A stretch of 23,188 nucleotides of DNA from an uncultured Campylobacter sp. (GCF_937997595.1 NZ_CALKTS010000225.1:1-23188); one strand, 5' to 3'; positions 1 to 7,098 are shown, numbered from the stretch's first letter. Program-made: numbers and translations. The notes: generated by a model from the sequence alone, not told the origin.

Positions 1-923
1 TTGCGCTCGGCGTTCATTCGCACGTAGCCCGCCTTGCGCTCAAGGATGAAGTCTTTTGCAAATTTGCCGTTTTGGATCTCTTTTAGCACCTCTTTCATCG
101 CCGCTTTGCTGCTTTCGTTTACGACGCGGTTGCCGCTTACGTAATCGCCGTATTCTGCGGTGTTTGAGATCGAGTAGCGCATATCTGCCATGCCGCCTTG
201 ATAGATGAGATCCACGATCAGCTTCATCTCGTGCTGGCACTCAAAATACGCCATCTCAGGCTCATATCCAGCCTCGACGAGGGTCTCAAAGCCTGCGTTG
301 ATGAGCGCGCAAAGTCCGCCGCAAAGTACAGCCTGCTCGCCGAAAAGATCGGTCTCGGTTTCTGCTTTGAAGGTCGTTTCGATGATGCCGGTGCGGCCGC
401 CGCCGATCGCGCTTGCATAGCTTAGAGCAAGCTCTTTGGCTCTGCCGCTTTCGTTTTGCGAAACAGCGATCAGCATAGGCACTCCGCCGCCGCTTACAAA
501 CTCGTTGCGAACAGTGTGGCCGGGAGCTTTCGGAGCGATCATAATGCAGTCGACGCCCTTTGGAGGAACAATCTGTCCGAAGTGGATATTGAAGCCGTGC
601 GCGAACGCGATCGCGTTGCCCTCGCTTAAGCTCGGCTCTATCTCCGCTTTGAAAATGTCGCCTTGAAACTCATCGGGCGTTAGGATCATTACGACGTCCG
701 CGGCTTTCGTAGCTTCGCCGACGCTCATTACCTTAAAGCCCTTTGCCTCGGCCTTGCTCCAGCTCGCGCCGCCCTTTTTGAGGCCTACGATGACCTCTAC
801 GCCGCTATCTCGCAAATTTTCGGCGTGAGCGTGTCCCTGCGAGCCAAAGCCGATCATAGCGACCTTTTTAGCCTTGATGAGGCTCAAATCACAATCTTTG
901 TCGTAAAAAACGTTTATTGCCAT
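1..923 (-). CDS. ilvC: Ketol-acid reductoisomerase, 3' end outside window
   Basis: This NADPH-dependent cytoplasmic enzyme converts acetolactate or acetohydroxybutyrate to the dihydroxy acid in valine, isoleucine and leucine synthesis. Reading leftwards from the ATG at 923 gives 307 uninterrupted codons. They begin MAINVFYDKDCDLSLIK and carry the Rossmann motif GFGSQGHAHAENL (residues 25-37), the AHGFNIHFGQ segment with the conserved His (about 109), and the Mg-binding stretch ETDLFGEQ (190-197) followed by FECQHEMK (227-234). The family usually has about 330-340 residues, so only the last 30 or so are missing. An AAGGA lies about 7 bases before the ATG; another ATG at 930 is out of frame. 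A TACAAT-like -10 lies at 954-959. The gene is divergent from proC across 137 bases. Identification is secure. Confidence 0.97.
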   Translation of the reverse strand, partial: MAINVFYDKDCDLSLIKAKKVAMIGFGSQGHAHAENLRDSGVEVIVGLKKGGASWSKAEAKGFKVMSVGEATKAADVVMILTPDEFQGDIFKAEIEPSLSEGNAIAFAHGFNIHFGQIVPPKGVDCIMIAPKAPGHTVRNEFVSGGGVPMLIAVSQNESGRAKELALSYASAIGGGRTGIIETTFKAETETDLFGEQAVLCGGLCALINAGFETLVEAGYEPEMAYFECQHEMKLIVDLIYQGGMADMRYSISNTAEYGDYVSGNRVVNESSKAAMKEVLKEIQNGKFAKDFILERKAGYVRMNAER

Positions 924-953
924 AACGCATCCTTTTTTAAAAATTTAGGCGAG

Positions 954-959
954 ATTGTA
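954..959 (-). promoter_or_regulatory. Putative -10 element of ilvC
   Basis: On the minus strand this reads TACAAT, preceded by an AT-rich stretch (AAATTTTAGC), and it lies 31 bases before the ilvC ATG. Campylobacter sigma70 promoters usually depend on the -10 box plus upstream AT periodicity rather than a -35 box. Assigned by position and match only. Confidence 0.4.
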
Positions 960-1033
960 GCTAAAATTTGCTTTTACGTAGATAAACCGCGCGCCGCAAG
1001 GGCGGATAAAGAAATTTTGAGCTATCATTGAGG

Positions 1034-1039
1034 CATAAT
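1034..1039 (+). promoter_or_regulatory. Putative -10 element of proC
   Basis: CATAAT lies 22 bases upstream of the proC ATG and just before its AAAAGGAG ribosome binding site. It is one mismatch from TATAAT. No convincing -35 box is visible. Weak evidence, based on position only. Confidence 0.35.
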
Positions 1040-1060
1040 TTAGCTTTAAAAGGAGCGAAA

Positions 1061-2038
1061 ATGAAAGTGGGATTTATCGGCGGCGGAAATATGGGCGAGG
1101 CGATGATCGCCGCACTTTGCGCAGCGGGCGGGCGAGATTGCACGGCGCGCGGAGAAAATTTTACAGAGGATAAAGAAAATTGCACGGCGAGCGGAGAAAA
1201 TTCCGCGCACGACGGGCAAAATTCTATGCCCGATACTCAAAGCTTTGCGGCTTGCGGGCAGAATTCCGCAAATTTAGAGCAGAATTTTGCGAGCCGCGAA
1301 CGTGATCCCGCCTACGCGCAGCCCGCCTCCGATACGAAGCTTCAAGTCCTAGCTTATGCTAGAAGCAAAAACGAAACCTTACGCAAGCGCTACGGCGTGC
1401 AGATTTTAGAGGGCGAGACGCAGCTGGCACACGCTGCGGATATAATCGTGCTCGCGACCAAGCCCGCCAGTTACGAGGGGATTTTGCACCTGATCGCGCC
1501 CGAGCTCGCGGGCAAAATCCTGCTTCTTTTGGCGCCGAATTTCAAGCTGGAGTGCGCCCAAAATATCGTAGGTGCGGACGTTTTCGTGGCTCGCGCGATG
1601 CCAAACGTCGCTGCGGGTATCGGCGTGTCGGCTACGGCGCTGTGCTACGGCGAGTATTTTGATGAGGCCAGTCGGGAGATCGTACGAGCGCTAGCCGCCA
1701 AAATCGGCAAATTCTACGAAATAGACGAGGCGGGTTTTGCCGCATTTACGGGGATTGCGGGCAGCCTGCCTGCGTATGTGTGCGCCTTTATCGAGGCTGC
1801 GGCGGATGCGGGCGTGCGGGGCGGATTGCCGCGGGCGCTGTGCTACGACGCGGTAGCGGCGGCGGTAGAGGGCACGGCGCGTCTGCTACAAAGCGGCAGG
1901 CGCCCATCGGAGCTCAAAGACGCGGTCTGCTCGCCTGCGGGCACGACGATAGAGGGGCTGGCGGCACTGGAGGCGGCTGGGTTTCGCGCAGCGGTGATGG
2001 CGGCGATCGAGGCGTGCATCGCCAAAGCTCGCGGCTAG
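1061..2038 (+). CDS. proC: Pyrroline-5-carboxylate reductase with in-frame low-complexity insertion
   Basis: This enzyme reduces 1-pyrroline-5-carboxylate to proline in the cytoplasm, the last step of proline synthesis. The N-terminal NAD(P)-binding motif is GFIGGGNMGEAM (residues 4-15). The family signature is at the C-terminus: GSLPAYVCAFIEAAADAGV, then CSPAGTTIEGLAALEAAGFR. The open frame extends upstream to an ATG at 1028, but the ATG at 1061 has AAAAGGAGCGAA directly before it and starts at the canonical MKVGFIGGGN, so I use 1061. The product is 325 residues, against about 255-280 for the family. The excess is an Asn/Ser/Glu/Ala-rich block at about residues 24-93, between the first Rossmann helix and the second strand. 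It contains repeats such as GENF, GENS, GQNS and EQNF. The rest of the protein looks intact, so the enzyme is probably functional. Confidence 0.95.
   Translation: MKVGFIGGGNMGEAMIAALCAAGGRDCTARGENFTEDKENCTASGENSAHDGQNSMPDTQSFAACGQNSANLEQNFASRERDPAYAQPASDTKLQVLAYARSKNETLRKRYGVQILEGETQLAHAADIIVLATKPASYEGILHLIAPELAGKILLLLAPNFKLECAQNIVGADVFVARAMPNVAAGIGVSATALCYGEYFDEASREIVRALAAKIGKFYEIDEAGFAAFTGIAGSLPAYVCAFIEAAADAGVRGGLPRALCYDAVAAAVEGTARLLQSGRRPSELKDAVCSPAGTTIEGLAALEAAGFRAAVMAAIEACIAKARG
1138..1202 (+). repeat. In-frame direct repeat inside proC
   Basis: A 23-base word (GCACGGCG, then GCGGAGAAAATT) occurs at 1138-1160 and again at 1180-1202 with one mismatch. The 42-base spacing is exactly 14 codons, so both copies are read in the same frame (DCTARGENF and NCTASGENS). 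It is the first part of the AATT-rich insertion that continues to about 1340. Confidence 0.85.
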
Positions 2039-2320
2039 CCTCGTCGCACCTCGTCGGTTTCGGATTTCAAACATAGCACTTTCGCAGTCGCGCTAATATC
2101 GGAATTCTGTGCGGGCGCTCTAGCTAAAATTTTGTCTTATCCTTATCGAATGAGTTCGTCGCTTCGGTTGCGGCAGAATTTGCGAGCCTTATGATAAGCG
2201 AGCCGGCAAGCTCGTATTGCATTTAAATTTTAAAATTTAGTGACTTTGGAAATTTTAGGTCAAAATTTTACGATTAAAATTTTAAATTTACAGGATTATA
2301 AATTTAGTGATCGCAACAGA

Positions 2321-2383
2321 GCTAAATTTTGATTTTTAGTGGAGCAGGCTTGGCGTCCACAACCATTAAAATCAAAATTTAGC
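2321..2383. repeat. 16-bp perfect inverted repeat with nested hairpin
   Basis: GCTAAATTTTGATTTT (2321-2336) is exactly reverse-complementary to 2368-2383. A TGG/CCA pair lies inside after a small bulge. The loop can form a second stem, GTGGA (2339-2343) with TCCAC (2356-2360). No T-run follows on either side, so a simple terminator is not indicated. It is more likely a palindromic repeat element. Confidence 0.75.
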
Positions 2384-2400
2384 GCAACATGAACGGATAC

Positions 2401-2503
2401 GTCCGCGACTGCGAACTTGAGAAACAAAAACGTAAAAGTGGAATGCAAGCGCTAAAAGAGTGCGTCCTACGCTGCGGTCTTGCGAGATACAAACGCAAAC
2501 TGT
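2401..2503. repeat. Diverged tandem repeat, 63-base period
   Basis: The stretch starting GTCCGCGACTGCGAACTTG (2401) is partly repeated from 2464 as GTCCTACGCTGCGGTCTTG. They share blocks GTCC, CTGCG, CTTG and AAACG; I count roughly two thirds identity over 39 bases. A weaker third copy may start near 2511. The 63-base period is a multiple of three, so a decayed coding repeat is possible, but no product is recognisable. Confidence 0.45.
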
Positions 2504-2738
2504 AAAATTTCGTCGCTCACGTGAATAGAAAACCGAAACTAGCCGCGCAGAAGCGTATTTTACTACCAGAGCGAGCCGCATCAAAACATATTCCGCCGCC
2601 TAAGCGAGCCTTAAATTTAAACTGCGCTTCGCCGCCGAGCCGCAAACCAAACCTATGCTCCAAATCCTGTCAATCTGCGCAATAAAATTTGACTTTCATC
2701 CGGCCAAAACTTCGCACGCAAAGCCGCGATAAGCAAGA

Positions 2739-3377
2739 TCAGATAAATTCCTTCTCCAAAGGCTGCATCGCGTTGCCGTCTGCGTCGAAAAGCACCCGCC
2801 CACAAACCTCGCAAACCTCATCTCTAGGAGAGGGCTCGTCCGCATCCAGCTGCCACGCGGACATCTCGCCGCACTCGCAGTTTATGACGTAAAGGATCTG
2901 CCTTTTGCGGCGCTTGCCCCACGGCGCGATATCCCAAAATAGCTCCTCGCGCTTGCCTAGCTTTTTAAAATCTTTCTCGGCGTCCTTGTGCGCGACGAGC
3001 AGATAGTAGGCATCACTATGAAGATCCAAAGTAAAGAGCCTAAAATCGCTCTTCTTTAGCGCCTTTTGAAACTCATTCATCAAAAATAGGCTCGCATCGC
3101 CGCGCTCGAAACCCTCTTTTTTTGCTTCTTTTTCGAGCTTTGCGTAAATTTTATCGCACTCTAGTGACACGCCGCTTTGCAGCGCATCAAGTCTAGAGCT
3201 GATAAATTTGCCCACATCGCCCGTCTCGTCCTCGCCGGCCCAGTCAAGCATCCAAACAAGCCCTTTTCCGATAAGCGCATCCAAAAACTCGCCATCATTC
3301 ATCTCGCCCGTTTTCCCAAAACCGCCCGTCTCGCCCGCCGTCAAATGCTTTAGGACGCAGCACTGATCTTTCGTCAT
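2739..3377 (-). CDS. Hypothetical protein with C-terminal Cys4 motif (DUF6630-like?)
   Basis: This 212-residue soluble protein has no signal peptide or membrane segment. The middle (about residues 28-150) includes GLVWMLDWAGED and LDLHSDAYYLLVAHKDAE; the layout reminds me of DUF6630 proteins, but this is recollection only. The C-terminal part holds CEC (167-169) and CEVC (189-192), four cysteines spaced like a small zinc-binding ribbon. The start is supported by AAAAGGAGCGAAAATG, the same ribosome binding site and start as proC and the SUKH gene at 4686. It is divergent from the DUF1963 gene and sits at the edge of a cluster of small immunity-like proteins. The function is unknown; an immunity-type role is inferred only from the neighbours. 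Confidence 0.8.
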   Translation of the reverse strand: MTKDQCCVLKHLTAGETGGFGKTGEMNDGEFLDALIGKGLVWMLDWAGEDETGDVGKFISSRLDALQSGVSLECDKIYAKLEKEAKKEGFERGDASLFLMNEFQKALKKSDFRLFTLDLHSDAYYLLVAHKDAEKDFKKLGKREELFWDIAPWGKRRKRQILYVINCECGEMSAWQLDADEPSPRDEVCEVCGRVLFDADGNAMQPLEKEFI

Positions 3378-3554
3378 TTTCGCTCCTTTTGATTAAATTT
3401 ACCGCCTATGCGACCCACTTAAATTTTACTCTCAAAAAGCTTTAAGCTTACTTTTCGTAAGTTTGGTACCGAAAGTCCGGGCTCACGACGCACGAGCACA
3501 AAATAGGCGCGCGGGCGTGCGCAAAATACGCAAGCCATCGCAAACGGCAAACGC

Positions 3555-3596
3555 AAATTTAGCTCGCGGCGGCGGGTAAAATTTACGCTATAATTT
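3555..3596 (+). promoter_or_regulatory. Promoter block, copy 1 (before the DUF1963 gene)
   Basis: A 42-base block begins AAATTTAGCTCGC, passes through GGCGGGTAAAATTT and ends in a TATAAT at 3589-3594, 40 bases before the start codon at 3634. It recurs with one substitution and one missing base at 5573-5613, before the DUF4299-like gene. The part before the -10 is itself an imperfect palindrome (AAATTTAGCTCGC against GCGGGTAAAATTT). Confidence 0.7.
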
Positions 3597-3633
3597 CACA
3601 AAAGCGCCAAAATTTCAACCGAAAAGGACGCGA

Positions 3634-4356
3634 ATGCAAACGGATCTGCAAGAAAAGATTAAGGAGCTGCAGCGCAAGATCGCGCGCGAAATCACCTATT
3701 TTCAGACGGGCGGAGTGAGACCGCGAGGCGCGATCGATGAGTGTTGGATCGGCCGCGTGCTTGCGTGCGCGGCGGACGAGGAGCTGTCTGTGGATCAAAA
3801 CGGCGCGCCGATGCTCCCTCTGGCGCAGTTTTACCTGCCCGCGCTACCCTACGTGCCGCAGGTCTTGGACGGCGTCAAGCTGCTTGCGGTCTTCATCTCG
3901 CAGGATCTCATCGGCAAATTTGATGAGAATATGGACGGCCTATGGGCGATCCGCGAGTATAAAAACGAGGCTGAGCTCGTCATAAAGGAGCTTGCAAATC
4001 CGCGCTCGCAGATAAGGCCCTTTCCTTTGCAGCCAAAATTTGCCGCGGACGACGTCGCGAGCTGGGACGGCGGCGGGCTGGAGCCTGACGTCGTGCATGA
4101 AATTTTAGAGCTTAAAAGGTCAGTCGGGCTCTATTATTCCGACGTCACGGCTGGGCTAGAGTATCACAACTGCACGAAGCTCGGCGGCTACCCCTCTTTT
4201 TGCCAGTCAGGAGTGAGCTTCGACGAGGGTTTTCAGTTTGTTTTCCAGATCTCAAGCGACGAAAAGGCGGGCTTTAACGTCATTGACGGCGGCAGCTTGA
4301 TGTTTGCTAAAAACCCGCAAAGCGGCGCGTGGAGCCTGTATTATGATTTCGATTAG
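3634..4356 (+). CDS. DUF1963 / YwqG-like protein
   Basis: This is a 240-residue cytoplasmic protein of the YwqG (DUF1963) family, whose biochemical role is not established. Family hallmarks are visible: the early block GAPMLPLAQFYLPALPYVP (58-76), KLGGYPSFCQ (182-191), and the C-terminal strand region FQISSDEKAGFNVIDGG (204-220). The start ATG follows AAAAGGA with typical spacing, and a TATAAT lies 40 bases upstream in a promoter block shared with the gene at 5639. The coding sequence is GC-rich compared with the ribosomal genes further right. It lies beside a SUKH gene, and such proteins turn up in arrays of immunity-type genes. That association is contextual and not evidence of activity. 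The transcript probably ends in the nested palindrome at 4368-4429. Confidence 0.88.
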   Translation: MQTDLQEKIKELQRKIAREITYFQTGGVRPRGAIDECWIGRVLACAADEELSVDQNGAPMLPLAQFYLPALPYVPQVLDGVKLLAVFISQDLIGKFDENMDGLWAIREYKNEAELVIKELANPRSQIRPFPLQPKFAADDVASWDGGGLEPDVVHEILELKRSVGLYYSDVTAGLEYHNCTKLGGYPSFCQSGVSFDEGFQFVFQISSDEKAGFNVIDGGSLMFAKNPQSGAWSLYYDFD

Positions 4357-4685
4357 GCGCGCGAAGATAAATTTAGCTCGCCCGCAAAATTCCGCCGTTT
4401 CAAACGGACGCCGGGAGCGAGTAAATTTACGATGGAATTTTATCTGCGTACGGCTTTGAGTCCGCTCGATGTGGATTAAATTTTAACGGCGGCATGTCCG
4501 ATCTAGGTTAAATTTAAGTCGCCGAGAGACGAGCCAAATAGTTGCAGACGCGCCAAATACAGCGGGCGGGCCGTGAAAAATTCGACGCCGTAAAATTTTA
4601 AAATTTTATAGCTCAAGATTTCGGCTTTGAGCTTGAAATTTAAGGCGCGCTTGAAATTTTAACCTGTAAATTTAAAGGAGCGAAA
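4357..4685. other. 329-base spacer with palindromes and AT blocks
   Basis: No gene is visible. The left part is the nested palindrome 4368-4429. The right part has an 18-base perfect palindrome made of AAAATTTT words (4591-4608) and further AAATTT words leading into the ribosome binding site AAAGGAG of the SUKH gene. No clear TATAAT was found for that gene. Confidence 0.6.
4368..4429. terminator. Nested palindrome after the DUF1963 gene, possible terminator
   Basis: The outer arms TAAATTTAGCTCGCCCG (4368-4384) and CGGGAGCGAGTAAATTTA (4412-4429) pair over their length with two single-base bulges. Inside is CCGTTT-C-AAACGG (4395-4407). It starts 12 bases after the stop codon, so transcription termination or 3'-end protection is plausible. 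It lacks a T-run, and its arms match the family of AATT palindromes found elsewhere in this region. Confidence 0.55.
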
Positions 4686-5495
4686 ATGAATGCAAACCAG
4701 CTTGCAAACATCTGGCGCAGGCCGATCTACCTGCCCTATCTACAAGATCCACTCACGCCCGAGGCGCTGCGAACCGCAGAAGAGGAGCTAGGACGCGCCC
4801 TGCCGCGCGAGCTAGTCATGATGCTGAGCGTGCAAAATGGCGGCTACCTGCGCTACGAGCTAGAGGGCTATCCGCTGGACGCCGTCAGCGGCATCGGCGA
4901 GGCGTATCCGTCGCTTACGCGCTTTAGCTGGGGCGAGGAGCGCGAGTGTGTGAGCTTCGAGCTTGACGGGCTGGTGCCCTTCAGCGGCGACGGGCATTGG
5001 TATCTGTGCCTGGACTACCGCGCGAGCGAGGAGCCTGCGGTCGCCTACATCGACGTCGAGTGCGACGAGCAGAGCATCATCGTGCAGGATTTCGCTTCGT
5101 TTTTGGCGCTTTTGCGGCTCGACACGGGCGGCAAGATCGCGCTGCAAACAGAGCTCGATCTAGACGGCACGAAGGCGCGGCTGGAGGAAATTTTGAGCGT
5201 GCGTGCTAGAGTCGCCGATCCGCAACTTTACGGCTTTAGCGTGTATAATTTCGCTCGCGAAGGCGGCGTGCTGAGCCTTAGCCCGAACGAGGTTCGGCTC
5301 GGATTTGCCAGGCGGGGCGAGCGACGGTTTAAAGAGCTTAAAAACTTTAGCGAACTCGCCCTGCGCTATGCTGAGCTGGACGGCAGCGCGATGATACTGG
5401 ACATTTTCAAAGAGGAGCTGATGGATGAAATTTTGCGCGAGCTAAAGGATGCGGGCTTGTGCGCACAGAGCCTAAAAGACGCGGTCGGCGCGTAA
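4686..5495 (+). CDS. SMI1/KNR4 (SUKH) family protein
   Basis: This 269-residue protein begins with a SUKH-fold region. LTPEALRTAEEELGRALPRELVMML (23-47) followed by QNGGYLRY (50-57) is the classic helix and GG turn of SMI1/KNR4 proteins. SWGEERE (81-87) and GHWYLCLDYRASEEPAVAYID (103-123) fit the family's later strands. Bacterial SUKH proteins often serve as immunity proteins against contact-dependent or secreted nuclease toxins; others are cytoplasmic regulators. Residues after about 150 are less typical. Translation should start at 4686, because AAAGGAGCGAAAATG is identical to the start region of proC and of the gene at 2739-3377. No toxin gene is adjacent in the window, so an immunity role is inferred only. 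Confidence 0.88.
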   Translation: MNANQLANIWRRPIYLPYLQDPLTPEALRTAEEELGRALPRELVMMLSVQNGGYLRYELEGYPLDAVSGIGEAYPSLTRFSWGEERECVSFELDGLVPFSGDGHWYLCLDYRASEEPAVAYIDVECDEQSIIVQDFASFLALLRLDTGGKIALQTELDLDGTKARLEEILSVRARVADPQLYGFSVYNFAREGGVLSLSPNEVRLGFARRGERRFKELKNFSELALRYAELDGSAMILDIFKEELMDEILRELKDAGLCAQSLKDAVGA

Positions 5496-5572
5496 GCTTT
5501 TGCGATTATTAGTGAGTTTTGTGCGGGCTGCGGCGCACGCTTGTGCAACCAGCAATGCGGACTTACGCGCGT

Positions 5573-5613
5573 AAATTTAGCTCGCCGCGGCGGGTAAAAT
5601 TTCGCTATAATTT
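5573..5613 (+). promoter_or_regulatory. Promoter block, copy 2 (before the DUF4299-like gene)
   Basis: This is nearly identical to 3555-3596: AAATTTAGCTCGC, then CGGCGGGTAAAATTT, then CGC and TATAAT (5606-5611). It differs by one G to C change and one absent A. The -10 ends 28 bases before the GTG start at 5639. Confidence 0.7.
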
Positions 5614-5638
5614 TGCCAATTTAACAAAGGAGAAAAGG

Positions 5639-6568
5639 GTGAGCGTAGAATTTCGCATCAAAAACAAAAAGCGCCCGCTATTTATGGGGTATTCGGACGC
5701 CATGAGCGTAGGCAAGGCATTGGATCTCCTGCCCGATCTATCGGTATTTGGCATAGACGAGAGCGCCGAGGATTTCGATGAAAGGGCGTTTTTAAAATCG
5801 CCTTTGAGCGAGCAGGAGTGCTTGATTTTGGGCGTGCGGGGCAAGAGCGGGCGCGGGATGGAGCTAAGATATGACGAGGAGCGGCAAAGCTACGCCGTGC
5901 GCGTAAATACGCCAGCGACAGTATTTGATTGGGTTTTGGCGATCTCATATCTGCAAGCGTTATCTAAGCAGCTGCAAAGCGAGATCGCGGATGAAAACGG
6001 CGAAATTTATACCCACGACACGATAGAGGAATTCGACTACGAGCGCGATATAGCGGCGGGACTACATTCGATAGATCAGCACTTAAACGGCGATACGGAG
6101 GTAAATTTTTGCTACGGAGTAGAGAGGCCTTTTGCGATAAACCGCGCGATGATGGATGAAATTTTAGCCTCATACAACCCCGCCGCCGAGTTTAGTAAGC
6201 GGCTAACCGAGGTGCAGTACCTCGACGCTTACAGCGCGCATCAGAGGTTTTACCGAAATGGGGATGACGGCACGATAATGGGCTCATACGCGCTCACGCA
6301 GGACCTGCCCACTATCCTGCCCTACAAGCCGTTTGTGGAGTGGCAAAATGCAGAGATGCTGAAAAATAGCGACGTCGCGCGCTGGCAGATCGCGCTCATA
6401 GGCATCGAGGGCGACGAAAACGACGCAGGTAACTACCGCGCCATCGCCGAGCTGGAATATGGCGAGTTTATCGTGCGGCTGCCGAAGCGAAACTACCGCT
6501 TCATCGATGCGAGCTATATTTTGGTTGACGGGCTAAACGTCAATCAGCTAAAGGCGCTGGCGGGCTAA
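5639..6568 (+). CDS. DUF4299-like hypothetical protein
   Basis: From the GTG at 5639 this encodes 309 residues starting VSVEFRIKNKKRP. Features that fit my memory of DUF4299 are the N-terminal IKNKKRP...MGYSDAMSVGKALDLL and a C-terminal FVEWQNAEML...IALIGIEGDENDAG region. It is soluble with no signal peptide. The frame is open back to an ATG at 5519, but that extension crosses the promoter block 5573-5613 and gives a basic, unrelated sequence. The GTG is preceded by AAAGGAGAAAAGG, so I choose it. The gene is co-oriented with the SUKH gene 143 bases upstream but seems to have its own promoter. The function is unknown, and the family assignment is moderate. Confidence 0.8.
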   Translation: MSVEFRIKNKKRPLFMGYSDAMSVGKALDLLPDLSVFGIDESAEDFDERAFLKSPLSEQECLILGVRGKSGRGMELRYDEERQSYAVRVNTPATVFDWVLAISYLQALSKQLQSEIADENGEIYTHDTIEEFDYERDIAAGLHSIDQHLNGDTEVNFCYGVERPFAINRAMMDEILASYNPAAEFSKRLTEVQYLDAYSAHQRFYRNGDDGTIMGSYALTQDLPTILPYKPFVEWQNAEMLKNSDVARWQIALIGIEGDENDAGNYRAIAELEYGEFIVRLPKRNYRFIDASYILVDGLNVNQLKALAG

Positions 6569-6706
6569 ATTTTACTTGCGGTGAAATTCTACAGAATTTT
6601 ATCGAGGGTTGACGCCGCAAAATTTAAAGCCATCGAAGCTTAACGCTGCAAATCCAAAGCAGCGGAATTTGCGGTAAATTTCGCGGCGGGCAAAATTCTA
6701 AAAGGC

Positions 6707-6755
6707 GGAATTTTATCGCGATGCAAATTTAAGAATTCCATCACGATAAAATTCC
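6707..6755. repeat. 17-bp imperfect palindrome
   Basis: GGAATTTTATCGCGATG (6707-6723) and CATCACGATAAAATTCC (6739-6755) are reverse complements except for one C/A mismatch. They enclose a 15-base AT-rich loop. The palindrome lies 139 bases after the stop of the gene at 5639 and 28 bases before the ATG at 6783. There is no T-run. It may cap the upstream transcript, act in the leader of the next gene, or simply be a copy of the AATT palindrome family. Confidence 0.7.
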
Positions 6756-6782
6756 GTCGCGGTAAAATTTAGAAAGGTTAAA

Positions 6783-7044
6783 ATGAAAAAGACCTGCTAC
6801 GATCTAAAAATTTACGATAACGACGGGATGCTCGGCGTGCTGCAAGAGGACATCGAGGCGCTACCGTTTTTCGACTACTGGCAAAAGATGGGTTCCGCAG
6901 GGCATATACATTGACGAAAGCGGCAAAGAGCACAGGCTCGTCTATCTGCACGACTGGGAGAAATTTTGCAGATTATTCGCTCGCGAACAGGAGCTGCTTA
7001 AGCGCGCCCCGGTCGGTAGCGAAAATGAGCGATCCAAGCCGTAG
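6783..7044 (+). pseudogene. Small hypothetical gene broken by a one-base frameshift
   Basis: An ATG at 6783, preceded by AAAGG, opens a frame beginning MKKTCYDLKIYDNDG that continues to FFDYWQKMG and stops at a TGA at 6912-6914. The plus-one frame continues without interruption from 6901 (GIYIDESGKEHRLVYL...) to a TAG at 7042-7044. Dropping one G from the GGG at 6890-6892 joins both halves into about 86 residues, with the junction reading WQKMVPQGIYIDES. The joined protein is soluble and unrecognised. Either the gene is freshly inactivated, the frameshift is a sequencing error, or it is bypassed. No homologue is known to me. It lies at the end of the plus-strand accessory cluster. Confidence 0.7.
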
Positions 7045-7098
7045 CGGATCTTGGTCGGCGGCAGAGAATAACGGCGATCCTGGCGCAGCGCAAGTAAA

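Larger units (their letters stand above)
2039..2738. other. 700-base spacer, AATT-rich, no convincing gene
   Basis: I see no recognisable coding region. The interval 2100-2400 is dense in AAATTT/AAAATTTT words and holds a strong inverted repeat (2321-2383). A diverged tandem repeat follows at 2401-2503. A 70-codon minus-strand frame (2372-2584) and a 38-codon plus-strand frame (2389-2505) both run through that tandem repeat. Neither has a ribosome binding site or familiar protein features, so neither is called. GCAGAATTTGCGAGCC near 2175 resembles the sequence read in frame inside proC at 1279-1295. Confidence 0.6.

Noticed and set aside
1028..1060. Upstream ATG extending proC by 11 codons
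   Set aside because: The extension (MRHNLALKGAK) covers the probable -10 and the AAAAGGAG ribosome binding site; the ATG at 1061 starts at the canonical MKVGFIGGGN.
2372..2584. Minus-strand open frame of 70 codons in the spacer
   Set aside because: No ribosome binding site and no familiar protein features; its apparent internal repeat is explained by the DNA tandem repeat at 2401-2503.
5519..5638. N-terminal extension of the DUF4299-like gene
   Set aside because: It would run through the promoter block at 5573-5613 and encodes an unrelated basic sequence.
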